Positions 13,232 through 21,206 of a DNA stretch of 64,000 nucleotides are shown piece by piece; within the stretch, counting starts at the first letter, position 1; every line of letters begins with the position of its first letter. This DNA is from Gammaproteobacteria bacterium (GTDB lineage: Bacteria > Pseudomonadota > Gammaproteobacteria > Nevskiales > Nevskiaceae), in contig JAPLSA010000006.1 in assembly GCA_026398815.1 (NCBI GenBank), forward strand, positions 1-64,000, given 5' to 3'. The notes below the pieces were generated by a model. That model was not told where the DNA came from and did not search any database. It worked only from the letters and a program-made list of their open reading frames with translations. Both the position numbers and the translations under genes were made by a program.

Positions 13232-13269
13232 TTGACACTATGTCAATTTTGAATAGACATAATGACAAT
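13232..13269. promoter_or_regulatory. Probable TetR operator and divergent promoter region
   Basis: A perfect inverted repeat TTGACA-CTA-TGTCAA (13232-13246) is followed by a related imperfect copy TAGACA-TAA-TGACAA (13254-13268). Both lie between the kinase operon (minus) and the TetR gene (plus). The first arm also reads as a good -35 hexamer toward the TetR gene, so a bound repressor would cover a promoter. Size and spacing are typical of TetR-family sites. Assignment to this regulator is by position only. Confidence 0.6.
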
Positions 13270-13345
13270 ATCTGCGAAACTGTCTTCCCGAACGCCTTGC
13301 CAGGCGGTCGCATCCGCCCGCCCCATTGCCCCACGCCGAGCCGCC

Positions 13346-13987
13346 ATGACGCAGATCGCGCCCCGCCCGACCCGACGCACCCGCGCCAAGCAGGGCGACC
13401 AGCCGAAGCAGTCGATCGAAGACCGCCTGCTGGCCGCCACCGAGCGGCTGCTGGAACAGGGCCATCGCTTCGCCGCGCTGAGCGTCGAGCAGCTGACCGA
13501 CGAAGCCGGCATCGCGCGCGGTACGTTCTACCTGCACTTCCGCGACAAGGGCGAGCTGGTCGCCCGGCTGATGAGCCAGGTGACCGAGGAAATCATCGCC
13601 AGCACCGGCACCTGGATGAGCGATGCCGACGCCGCCGATCACCACGAACTGCAGCAGGCGCTGGTCGGCATGGTGGCGACGTTCAAGAAACACCAGGCGA
13701 TCCTCGCGGCGGTCAACGACACCGCGCCCTACGATCGCAACGTCGCCAGCCTCTACAAGACCATGGTCGATCGCATCTGCGCGCAGAGTCGGGTGTCGCT
13801 CGGCATCATCCGGCGCAAGGGCTTGAGCCGCCCGGGCGCCACCGACGACGTCGCCGAAGTGATGAGCTGGATGATCGTGATGTACTGCGCGCGCTTCGTC
13901 GGCGAGCGCAACGGCGCGGAGCTGGAACGATTGGCCGAATCGCTCGGCTACATCAGCGCCAGCACCGCCTTCGCCGACCCGAGGTAA
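13346..13987 (+). CDS. TetR-family transcriptional regulator
   Basis: A 213-residue regulator. The N-terminal TetR helix-turn-helix (about residues 24-70) reads IEDRLLAATERLLEQG, then LTDEAGIARGTFYLHFRDKG, a textbook recognition helix. The helical ligand-binding domain follows with no recognisable effector signature. I start it at ATG 13346 (MTQIAPRPTRRT) because the in-frame ATG at 13262 lies within the inverted-repeat operator region; either is possible. Divergent orientation and the shared operator suggest it represses the kinase/ACAD operon and itself, probably responding to an acyl-CoA or related intermediate. Confidence 0.92.
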   Translation: MTQIAPRPTRRTRAKQGDQPKQSIEDRLLAATERLLEQGHRFAALSVEQLTDEAGIARGTFYLHFRDKGELVARLMSQVTEEIIASTGTWMSDADAADHHELQQALVGMVATFKKHQAILAAVNDTAPYDRNVASLYKTMVDRICAQSRVSLGIIRRKGLSRPGATDDVAEVMSWMIVMYCARFVGERNGAELERLAESLGYISASTAFADPR

Positions 13988-14141
13988 GCGCCGGCGCACC
14001 GGCCATCGCGCCGGTGCCGCCGACGACGGCCGACATCGACGCTCCGCAGCCCGGCAGTGCTACGGTCGCCCGCCTGCAGCTCCTGCGCGCTGCCGTCATC
14101 CTCACCCGTCCTGTCGCCGACCCGCACCACGCCTGTCATCC

Positions 14142-15041
14142 GTGCTGATCCACACGCCCCATCATCTGCTGCCGGTGAACCGTGACGGTCGCGACTTCGT
14201 GGTCGGCGATGTGCACGGCCACGCCGCGCTGCTCGATGGCCTGCTGGCGGCGGTGCACTTCGAGCCGAGCCGCGATCGCCTGATCGCGCTCGGCGATCTG
14301 ATCGACCGCGGGCCGGACAGCCTCGAGCTGCTGCAGCGCGTGGCCACGCTGCCGTGGTTCCACTCGCTGCGCGGCAACCACGAGGCCCTGCTGCAGGACT
14401 CGCTGCACGACGTGACCTCCGCGATGCTCTGGCATCGCAACGGCGGACAGTGGGGTCAGGCCTTGGCCGATGCCGAGCTGCGGGCGCTGGCGCGATGCGT
14501 CGATGGCCTGCCGCTGGCGATGACCTTGCCGCTGCGCGACGGCCGGCGCATCGGCCTGGTCCATGCCGAAGTGCCGATCGGTGCTGCCTGGTCGGATGTC
14601 GAAGCGCTGAATCGCGACCTGCCCCGCGCGCCGCGCGCTGCCGGCCTCGCAAATGCAGCCGATAGCGCGGCCATGCAGGACAGCCTGCTGTGGGGCCGTC
14701 GGCGGATCTCGGCCTGCGAACGCCTGCATCGGCTGCTGGCGCCGCAGGCGCTCACCGACACGCTGCAGGCCCGGCTGTCGCGCGCCTTGCAGCCGGTGCT
14801 TGGCATCGACCAGATCATCGCCGGCCACAGCTACGCGCCGGATCGAAGGCCGATGGCCTGCGGCAACCTGCTGTTCATCGACACCGGCGTGTTCGAGCAC
14901 GATGGCCGGCTGACCTTGTTCGAACCGCTGCGCCAGCACTACTGGCAGGCGCGCTACGGCTTTGACGGCCGCCCGCAGCTGCTGCGCCACGAGGGCGAAC
15001 CCGCGCCGCAAGCAGCGTGGCTGCATCAGTTGGTAGCCTGA
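14142..15041 (+). CDS. PPP-family protein phosphatase
   Basis: This 299-residue enzyme has the calcineurin-like metallophosphatase signature of bacterial and lambda-type PPP phosphatases: GDVHGH (22-27), GDLIDRGPDS (51-60) and RGNHE (77-81), with AGHSY near residue 228. These residues coordinate two metal ions and hydrolyse phosphoesters, on phosphoproteins or diadenosine polyphosphates. The start is a GTG at 14142 (MLIHTPHHLL). It is on the same strand as, but 154 bases after, the TetR gene and stands alone. Cytoplasmic; substrate unknown. Confidence 0.9.
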   Translation: MLIHTPHHLLPVNRDGRDFVVGDVHGHAALLDGLLAAVHFEPSRDRLIALGDLIDRGPDSLELLQRVATLPWFHSLRGNHEALLQDSLHDVTSAMLWHRNGGQWGQALADAELRALARCVDGLPLAMTLPLRDGRRIGLVHAEVPIGAAWSDVEALNRDLPRAPRAAGLANAADSAAMQDSLLWGRRRISACERLHRLLAPQALTDTLQARLSRALQPVLGIDQIIAGHSYAPDRRPMACGNLLFIDTGVFEHDGRLTLFEPLRQHYWQARYGFDGRPQLLRHEGEPAPQAAWLHQLVA

Positions 15042-15123
15042 GCACGCAGCAGCTTGCGACAGACGTTGCAACTGCGCCGACATGCGTCAACAAGCTTCAT
15101 TCAGCATTCTTGCAGCCAGTCCG

Positions 15124-15129
15124 TATACT
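15124..15129 (+). promoter_or_regulatory. Possible -10 box of the HU-like gene
   Basis: TATACT lies 60 bases before the ATG at 15189 in an otherwise GC-rich gap. The best -35 candidate (TTCAGC, 18-base spacing) is weak, so this is a tentative sigma-70 promoter. Confidence 0.3.
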
Positions 15130-15188
15130 CGCCGCTGCTGTGCATGATCACAGCGCCGTCCATCCCACTGAACACAAGCAGGAGAAAC

Positions 15189-15608
15189 ATGGCCAAAGCA
15201 TCCCCGGCACCCAAGAAAGCAGCAGCGACGAAGGCAGCGGCCACCAAGGCAGCTCCGAAGCCGAAGGCAGCTGCTGCGGCGCCCGCCGCCGCCAAGCCGA
15301 TCAAGGAAACCCTCAACAAGACCGGCCTCGTGGCCCATCTCGTCGAGAGCAGCGGCATCGACGCCAAGGGCGTCAAGAAGGTGCTGGAAGCGCTGGAAGG
15401 CGCGATCGCCGGCTCGGTCAGCAAGAAGGGTGCGGGCAGCTTCGTGCTCCCGGGCTTCCTGAAGATCACCGCCGTGAAGGTGCCGGCCAAGCCGAAGCGC
15501 AAGGGCATCAACCGCTTCACCGGCCAGGAGCAGACCTTCGCCGCCAAGCCGGCCTCGCTGAAGATTCGCGTGCGCCCGCTGAAGAAGCTGAAGGACGCGG
15601 TGGCCTGA
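15189..15608 (+). CDS. HU-like DNA-binding protein with Lys/Ala/Pro-rich N-terminal tail
   Basis: A 139-residue nucleoid-type protein. Residues 1 to about 42 form a low-complexity tail rich in Lys, Ala and Pro (repeats of AAATKAAATK type) resembling eukaryotic H1 tails. The rest is an HU/IHF-like fold: INKTGLVAH-type first helix, SKKGAGSFVLPGFLKI, then a basic arm KPKRKGINRFTGQEQ and RVRPLKKLK. It lacks the canonical GFG arm base of IhfA, having PGFLKI instead. The start has a GGAGAAAC ribosome-binding site; an earlier in-frame ATG would add unrelated sequence. Monocistronic, with a strong terminator. Likely nucleoid-associated, perhaps shaping DNA via its tail. Confidence 0.9.
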   Translation: MAKASPAPKKAAATKAAATKAAPKPKAAAAAPAAAKPIKETLNKTGLVAHLVESSGIDAKGVKKVLEALEGAIAGSVSKKGAGSFVLPGFLKITAVKVPAKPKRKGINRFTGQEQTFAAKPASLKIRVRPLKKLKDAVA

Positions 15609-15633
15609 AGCTTCAGGCACCGGCAGCACAAAG

Positions 15634-15661
15634 AAATCGGGCCTGGTGCCCGATTTTTTTT
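15634..15661 (+). terminator. Intrinsic terminator of the HU-like gene
   Basis: A 9-bp perfect stem (AAATCGGGC with GCCCGATTT), 5-base loop, followed by eight T residues 25 bases after the stop codon. This is a canonical rho-independent terminator. Confidence 0.92.
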
Positions 15662-15712
15662 GGGCCACGATTGCGCTGCTGAAGTGCGCGAACCCGACGA
15701 GAAGCAAAAGCC

Positions 15713-15937
15713 GGGGCGCTGCGCGCAAGGCGCAAAGGGAAAAGAAAGGGAACAGAAAGGAAAACAACAGCAGAAGCAAAAACCTTTCGGGTAACAGCGA
15801 AACAGCGTTCCCGTGCATGCCTCGTGCGAACGGGTCGCCACCCGTCTTTCGATGATCGCCGTCGCTGTCCTGATCTCTTCTTTCTTTTCCCTTTCTTCTT
15901 CCTTTCTGTTCCCTTGCGCCTTGCGCGCAGCGCCCCC
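15713..15937. repeat. Intergenic inverted repeat, CGCAAAG-type, copy 1
   Basis: The 314-base gap between the HU terminator and the convergent acyl-CoA dehydrogenase holds no gene. Its two ends are near-identical inverted copies: 15713-15764 (GGGGCGCTGCGCGCAAGGCG, then AAGGGAAAAGAAAGG) and the reverse complement at about 15880-15937. They flank about 115 unrelated bases. The same purine-rich AAGGCGCAAAGGGAAAAGAAAGG core recurs at 26901-27039. This looks like a dispersed repeat family able to form a long cruciform or RNA hairpin. Confidence 0.7.
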
Positions 15938-15975
15938 GCTGTTTTTTACGTTGCTGCGCGGTTACGGAAGCAAGG

Positions 15976-17106
15976 TCAGGCCGCGAGGCCTCGACCGATG
16001 ATGATCTTCTGGATGTCCGAGGTGCCTTCGTAGATCTGGCAGACGCGGACATCGCGGTAGATGCGCTCGACCGGGAAATCCTCGACATAGCCGTAGCCGC
16101 CGAAAGTCTGGATCGCCACCGAGCAGACTTCCTCGGCCACTTCCGACGCAAACAGCTTGGCCATGCAGGCCTGTTCCAGGCAGGGCACGCCGGCGTCCTT
16201 CATGCGCGCCGCCGACAGCACCAGCTGGCGCGCCGCTTCGAGCTTGGTCTTGGCATCGACCAGCCGGAAGCTGACTGCCTGGTGGCCAAGCAATGCCGTG
16301 CCGAACGACTTGCGCTCGCCGGCGTAGCGGATCGCGGCATCGAGTGCAGCCTGGGCCATGCCGACCGCCTGCGCGGAAATGCCGATGCGCCCGGATTCCA
16401 GCGACGACAGCGCGATCTTGTAGCCCTCGCCTTCCTCGCCGATGCGGTGCTCGACCGGCACTTCCATGTCGTCGAAGCTCAGCGACGCGGTGTCGGACGC
16501 CTTCTGGCCGAGCTTGTGCTCGAGCTTCGACACCGAGAAGCCGGGTGTGGACGACGGCACCAGGAAGGCGCTGATGCCGCGCTTCGGATTGGCCGGATCG
16601 GTGACCGCGAACACGATCACGTACTTGCCGATCTTGCCGCTGGTGATGAACTGCTTGGAGCCGTTGATCAGGTAGCGATCGCCCTTCAGCACGGCGCGCG
16701 AGCGCAGCGCGCTGGCGTCCGAGCCGGCATGGCTTTCGGTCAGCGCGAAGGCGCCGATGTACTCGCCGCGCGCGGCCGGCTTCAGCACCGCTTCCTTGTG
16801 CGCGGCCGAGCCGTAGCGTTCGAGGATCGCGCAGTACGGCGCGTTGTGGACCGACATCATCGTCGACACCGCGCCATCGCCTTCGGCGACCGCCATCAGC
16901 GCCAGCGCGTAGGACACGTAGTCGGCGCCGGCGCCGTCGTAGTCCGGCGACACGGTCATGCCGAGCAGGCCCATCTCGCCAAGGCCCTGGATCACCGCCG
17001 GCTCGATGGCCTGGGCTTTCTCGCGCGCGGCGGCGCCGGGGGCCAGCACTTCGCGGGAGAAGCGGCGGGCGGCGTCGTGGATCTGGATCTGGTCGTCAGT
17101 GAGCAT
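15976..17106 (-). CDS. Short/branched-chain acyl-CoA dehydrogenase
   Basis: A 376-residue FAD enzyme catalysing alpha,beta-dehydrogenation of acyl-CoAs and passing electrons to ETF. The full fold is present: ALTESHAGSDASALRSRA (FAD/substrate loop), the GERKSFG segment, FGGYGYVEDFPVERIYRD, and the catalytic Glu in IYEGTSDIQ (residue 360). Residues resemble butyryl- or methyl-branched-chain enzymes; chain specificity cannot be read from sequence. The start MLTDDQIQIHDAA fits the family. It lies 44 bases after the PaaG-like gene and ends the alkB-like cluster. Confidence 0.93.
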   Translation of the reverse strand: MLTDDQIQIHDAARRFSREVLAPGAAAREKAQAIEPAVIQGLGEMGLLGMTVSPDYDGAGADYVSYALALMAVAEGDGAVSTMMSVHNAPYCAILERYGSAAHKEAVLKPAARGEYIGAFALTESHAGSDASALRSRAVLKGDRYLINGSKQFITSGKIGKYVIVFAVTDPANPKRGISAFLVPSSTPGFSVSKLEHKLGQKASDTASLSFDDMEVPVEHRIGEEGEGYKIALSSLESGRIGISAQAVGMAQAALDAAIRYAGERKSFGTALLGHQAVSFRLVDAKTKLEAARQLVLSAARMKDAGVPCLEQACMAKLFASEVAEEVCSVAIQTFGGYGYVEDFPVERIYRDVRVCQIYEGTSDIQKIIIGRGLAA

Positions 17107-17150
17107 GGTCGGGGGGCGTGAACAGGAATGGGGCGATAACGCGCCGCAGC

Positions 17151-17945
17151 TTAGGCCTGCGGGCCCTTGAAATGAGCCGCCCGTTTGGCTAGGAAAGCGC
17201 TGACGCCTTCGCGAAAATCAGCGGTCTTGGTGGCGCTCTTGAACGAGGCGCGCTCGGCTTCCAGCTGGTCGTGCAGCGTGCTGCCGAACGTCGACTGGGC
17301 CAGCCGCTTGTAGTTGCCGAAGGCCTGCGTCGGGCCGCTGGCGATCTTTGCGGCCAGTGCTGCGCTTTCGGCGGCCAGCTGGTCGGCGGCCACCACCTTG
17401 TTGACCAGACCCGCCGCCAGCGCGGCCTCGGCATCGAGCTGTTCGCTGAGGAACATCAGCGCCGCTGCCCGGCGACTGCCCAGCAGGCGCGGCAGGAAAT
17501 AGGTGCCGCCGCAGTCCGGCGCCGCGCCGATGCGATCGTAGGCGAGCAGGAAGCGGGTGCCCTGCGCCGCGACCACCAGATCGCAGGCCGCCATCAGCGA
17601 CAAGCCGGCGCCGGCCACCGCGCCGTGCACGGCGGCAATCACCGGCGCATCGATCGAGCGCAGGGTTTCCACCACCGGATGCAGCGCGTCGAGCAGGGCG
17701 TCGATGACCGTGTCGGCGGTATCGAAATCGGCGGCAAAGCCGGACAGGTCGCCGCCGGCCATGAAGGCCCGGCCCTGGCCCTGCAGCAGCACGCAGCGCA
17801 CGCGCGCATCCCCGGCCAGCGGCACCACGGCCGCGCGCAGCGCCTCAGCCAGCGGCACGTTGAGCGCATTGAGCACGTCGGGACGATTGAGAGTGAGCGT
17901 CGCCACGCCGGTGGCGGCGTCGAGCGACAGTTCGGCAAGGCTCAT
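17151..17945 (-). CDS. PaaG-like enoyl-CoA hydratase/isomerase
   Basis: A 264-residue crotonase-superfamily protein. The oxyanion-hole segments GQGRAFMAGGDLSGF (about 55-70) and HGAVAGAGLSLMAACD (about 109-124) are present. The two glutamates of true hydratases are replaced: GAGLS in place of GGGxE, and AYDRIGAAPDCGGT in place of PEI-type. That pattern matches PaaG-type ring-1,2-epoxyphenylacetyl-CoA isomerases and related delta3-delta2 isomerases, so isomerisation is more likely than hydration. It precedes the acyl-CoA dehydrogenase on the same strand, suggesting a beta-oxidation step. Confidence 0.88.
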   Translation of the reverse strand: MSLAELSLDAATGVATLTLNRPDVLNALNVPLAEALRAAVVPLAGDARVRCVLLQGQGRAFMAGGDLSGFAADFDTADTVIDALLDALHPVVETLRSIDAPVIAAVHGAVAGAGLSLMAACDLVVAAQGTRFLLAYDRIGAAPDCGGTYFLPRLLGSRRAAALMFLSEQLDAEAALAAGLVNKVVAADQLAAESAALAAKIASGPTQAFGNYKRLAQSTFGSTLHDQLEAERASFKSATKTADFREGVSAFLAKRAAHFKGPQA

Positions 17946-17983
17946 CAGGACAACTCCGGAAGCAGGGGTGAACGTCGGTGGGA

Positions 17984-18763
17984 TCAGTGGGCCAGCAGGC
18001 GGCCGGCAAGGCGGTCGCGCAGGCGGTCGTCGAGCCCGATCGCCTGCGCCAGATAGCCATCGATCGAGCCATGCCGGGCGCCGATCTCGGCCAGCGCGGC
18101 GTCGAGATAGTCGGCGCGCGCGGCGATGATCGCGGCCAGCATCTCCGGCGGCGCAGTGGCGCCGAGCAGCTCCTGCAGCAGCTTGGCAACCTTCAGCCGC
18201 AGCGAGTCGCGATTGCTCGCATCGTTCGAGCGCAGGTAGTCGTCGAGCACCGCGTCCTCGGCAACGCCGACGGCATGCAGCAGCATCGCCACCACGAAGC
18301 CGGTGCGGTCCTTGCCGGCGGTGCAGTTGACCACCAGCGGCAGATGCTCGGCCTGCTCGTCGAGCAGCAGCGCGAACACCTGCTTCAGCACCGGCACGCA
18401 GACGGTCGGCAGGTCGCGGTACAGATGGCGCATCAGCGCCGCAGCCCCGTCGGCCGTGGCATTGGCGCGCAGGCCCTGCACCAGCTCGGGCATCAGCACC
18501 CGGATGTCGGTGGCCACCGCAAGGTTCATCACCCGTGGCGCCGCACCCTCCGGCCAGCGGTGCGGCCGCTGCAGCCGCTCGCCGTCGCTGCGCAGGTCGC
18601 AGCAGACCTTGGGCGCCATGCGCGCCAGCCGCGCGAGGTCATCGGCATCCAGCGCGTCGAGCGCGTCGGAACGGTAGATGAGGCCGGAACGGGTCCGCCG
18701 GCCATCGCGGGCCGGCAGGTCGCCGATGTCGCGGAAGTTCGGCGCGGTCTTGAGCAGGGGCAT
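17984..18763 (-). CDS. Tyrosine/lipid phosphatase (Y_phosphatase3-like)
   Basis: A 259-residue cysteine-based phosphatase. It starts with NFRDIGDLPARDGRRTRSGLIYRSDAL, shortened here to the family pattern N-F-R-D-x-G and G-x-x-Y-R-S, and carries the P-loop NCTAGKDRTG (about residues 143-152) with nucleophilic Cys and Arg. The residue before the Cys is Asn rather than the more usual His. Relatives include MptpB and LipA, which act on phosphotyrosine and phosphoinositides. It lies between the reductase and the hydratase genes on the same strand. Its role in a catabolic cluster is unclear. Confidence 0.87.
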   Translation of the reverse strand: MPLLKTAPNFRDIGDLPARDGRRTRSGLIYRSDALDALDADDLARLARMAPKVCCDLRSDGERLQRPHRWPEGAAPRVMNLAVATDIRVLMPELVQGLRANATADGAAALMRHLYRDLPTVCVPVLKQVFALLLDEQAEHLPLVVNCTAGKDRTGFVVAMLLHAVGVAEDAVLDDYLRSNDASNRDSLRLKVAKLLQELLGATAPPEMLAAIIAARADYLDAALAEIGARHGSIDGYLAQAIGLDDRLRDRLAGRLLAH

Positions 18764-18847
18764 GATCGAGGAGAGGTCGGCGAAGAGGGGATCGGCAGGC
18801 GGCGCGTTGCCGCCGGCCTTCCCGCGCCGCCGTCTGCCGCAGCCGGC

Positions 18848-19924
18848 TCAGGGCGTGCCGGACGGCACGAACTTGTCGGCGTGGATTCTATCGGCCTGCA
18901 CGCCCAGCCCGATCAGCCGCCGTTCGACGGCCTCGACCATGCCGAGGTTGCCGCAGATGAAGGCCGCGGCCTGCGCGTAGTCGATGCCGAGCGCTTCGTC
19001 GAGCGCCGCCGTCACCATGCCCCGCGGTCCGGTCCAGGCCGAGCCGACCGGCTCGTGCGACAGGATGGTCACCAGCCGCACGCGGTCGCCGCCTTCGGCG
19101 AGCAGCGCCTGCAGGCGTTCGTTGGCGAACACGTCGGCCGCCGTGCGGACACCGAACACGATGGTGAATTTCGCGGTCTTCGAACGGCGCAGGCGATCGC
19201 CGACGATCGACAGGATCGGCGCCAACCCGGTGCCGCCGGCCACGCACAGGCCATCGCGGTCGAGATCATCGACACCCATCACGCCGAACGGACCTTCGAC
19301 CCAGAACTTGACGCCGCTGCGGTCCTCGGCGAACAGCCATTCCGAGAAGCGGCCGCCGGGCAGGCGCTTGACCAGGAAGCCGACTTCGCGGGCGCCGCTA
19401 CCATCAGCCGGCGGTGCGTCGTAATACGAATAGCTGCGCCGGGTGAACGAGCCGGATTCGGCGATCGTGCAGTACTGGCCGGCGTTGAACGCCACCGGCT
19501 CGTCGAGCGCCAGCCGCAGGTCGATGACCTCGCCCGGCAGCTTGCGGTAGCGCGTCACCTTGGCCGACACGTAGCGCACCGGCAGCTGGGTGCCGGAGCC
19601 GAGCTTGACGTCGATCACCAGGTCGGTGCGCACCTTGGCCTGGCAGGCCAGCACGAAGCCGGCCTGGATCTGCTCGTTGGTCAGCGGCGACAGCGCCAGG
19701 TCGACCATCGGGCTGACGCGCCCGCCGACCAGCCGGGTCTTGCACTGCCCGCAGACGCCGACCCGGCAGTTGTGCGGGTAGTCGATGCCCTGCGCGACCG
19801 CTGCCTTCAGCAGCATGTCGTTGCGGCCCACGTCGAAGCTCTGCTCGCTGCCATCCTTGCCGCGCACGGTGATGCGGCAAAGGTCGGTCCGGGTGGCGGC
19901 CGGTGCGGTCGGTTCCATCAGCAT
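18848..19924 (-). CDS. Ferredoxin-fused NAD(P)H:flavin reductase of the hydroxylase
   Basis: A 358-residue electron-transfer protein: N-terminal plant-type [2Fe-2S] ferredoxin domain with Cys 53, 58, 61 and 94 (C-x4-C-x2-C-x32-C), then an FAD-binding barrel (RRSYSYYDAP) and a NAD(P)-binding domain (CVAGGTGLAPILS). This is the XylA/BenC-type class that reduces membrane or Rieske oxygenases. It begins 18 bases after the AlkB-like gene on the same strand, so it almost certainly supplies electrons to that hydroxylase in place of separate rubredoxin and reductase. Cytoplasmic face of the membrane. Confidence 0.93.
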   Translation of the reverse strand: MLMEPTAPAATRTDLCRITVRGKDGSEQSFDVGRNDMLLKAAVAQGIDYPHNCRVGVCGQCKTRLVGGRVSPMVDLALSPLTNEQIQAGFVLACQAKVRTDLVIDVKLGSGTQLPVRYVSAKVTRYRKLPGEVIDLRLALDEPVAFNAGQYCTIAESGSFTRRSYSYYDAPPADGSGAREVGFLVKRLPGGRFSEWLFAEDRSGVKFWVEGPFGVMGVDDLDRDGLCVAGGTGLAPILSIVGDRLRRSKTAKFTIVFGVRTAADVFANERLQALLAEGGDRVRLVTILSHEPVGSAWTGPRGMVTAALDEALGIDYAQAAAFICGNLGMVEAVERRLIGLGVQADRIHADKFVPSGTP

Positions 19925-19942
19925 GGTCGGGGCCCCGGTCGC

Positions 19943-21115
19943 TTACGCGTACTTCCAGAGGCCGGCCGGCAGGTCCCGCTTCGGGTCCGGCCGGTTCAGC
20001 TCGTGCCAACCGGCACGTTCGTTCTCGCGGCGGGCGATCTCGCGCTCGGCCGGCGTCGCGTAGTGCTCGTCCCAGTGCTTGAGCAGCGGCTTGATCATCA
20101 TGAAGAACAGCGGCGGCACCAGCGCCAGCAGCACCACCAGCAGGAACTGCGGCTGCAGCGGGCCGTTGGTGTCCGGCTCCAGCGCATAGAACGGCTTGTA
20201 GCTGTCGTCGTGGTGACCGGCGTGGTTGGTGATCTCCAGCGCCAGGATGCGGGTCAGCGGCGTGATGTGATTCCAGGTGTGGTGCTTCTCGAAACGCCCC
20301 GGCGTCGCCGACACCAGCCCGTAGTGGTTCACGTAGTTGAAGACTTCCAGCAGCATGCGCGGGCCGAAGAACAGCGTTGCCGAGGCCAGCAGCAGCCCCT
20401 TCCAGCCACCGAGCGCGAACAGCACGGCGAGGAAGAGGCCGAAGTAGGCCGCCTTGAAGACCCAGGCGTTGCGCGGGTCGTACCACTTCCGGCCGCGCTT
20501 GGTCCACATCATCTTTTCGAGGTGATAACTCTCCTTCCACTGGGCCGGGAAGGTGCGCAGGAAGTGGCCGTAGACGGTGTCGCCGCGGCGCGCGTAGTCC
20601 GGGTCGTCCGGCGTGGCGACGCGCATGTGGTGGGTCACCACGTGGGTGATCTCGCGCCACGGATCGAACACCAGGCACTGGCCGATGCGGCCGAGCCAGC
20701 GCAGGAACACGCCTTCGCGGTGGAACAGCTCGTGCACCGGCGGCGCGCCGATCACGAAGCCGATGAACAGCGTGCTGATGAACGCGCCGACCGCCGACGA
20801 AGTGGTGGCGAAGTGCTCGTGCCCGACCAGCCAGGAATAGAACAGGATGTTGACGAAGCTGGCCAGCACGGTGATCGACACGATGACGTCGTAGATCCAG
20901 GCGTGGCGCTGCGAGCGGATCGAGTAGTCCGGCTTCAGGAAGGCGTCGAAGAACAGCACGCCGAGCAGCAGCGCCAGGCCGACCCAGGTGAAGTTGCCGC
21001 CCATCCACAGCCCGTAGGCGTGGCTGGACAGGATCACCGGCGACAGCAGGTACTTGAAGTAGTCGAGTGGGTTCTCGGCCCGGGCCGGGCCCGCGTTCTG
21101 GATCGCTGCGCTCAT
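19943..21115 (-). CDS. AlkB/XylM-type membrane di-iron hydroxylase
   Basis: A 390-residue integral membrane oxygenase with about six membrane segments. The His boxes of the AlkB/XylM/desaturase superfamily are visible: HELFH (129-133), HVVTHH (158-163), NYVNHYGL (260-267), KHHTWN (277-282) and HAGHH (298-302). Such enzymes hydroxylate terminal or benzylic carbons using a di-iron centre. NYVNHYGL is close to the AlkB signature NYVEHYGL, but the last box differs from classical alkane hydroxylases, so the substrate could be a terpenoid or aromatic side chain. It is paired with a fused ferredoxin reductase rather than rubredoxin, as in XylM/XylA. Confidence 0.9.
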   Translation of the reverse strand: MSAAIQNAGPARAENPLDYFKYLLSPVILSSHAYGLWMGGNFTWVGLALLLGVLFFDAFLKPDYSIRSQRHAWIYDVIVSITVLASFVNILFYSWLVGHEHFATTSSAVGAFISTLFIGFVIGAPPVHELFHREGVFLRWLGRIGQCLVFDPWREITHVVTHHMRVATPDDPDYARRGDTVYGHFLRTFPAQWKESYHLEKMMWTKRGRKWYDPRNAWVFKAAYFGLFLAVLFALGGWKGLLLASATLFFGPRMLLEVFNYVNHYGLVSATPGRFEKHHTWNHITPLTRILALEITNHAGHHDDSYKPFYALEPDTNGPLQPQFLLVVLLALVPPLFFMMIKPLLKHWDEHYATPAEREIARRENERAGWHELNRPDPKRDLPAGLWKYA

Positions 21116-21206
21116 CGCTTGCTCCTGGTTGCGATTTTGATGAGCGAATCTTCAGCGGCGCGGTCGGGCCGCGTCCCATTCCATAGTTTGGCCGGCGGGC
21201 GGCGCC

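Noticed and set aside
13988-14141. Hairpin after the TetR gene (GGCGCACCGGC / GCCGGTGCCGCC)
   Set aside because: The pairing is imperfect, no T-tract follows and neighbouring genes are not convergent, so it cannot be separated from GC-rich background.
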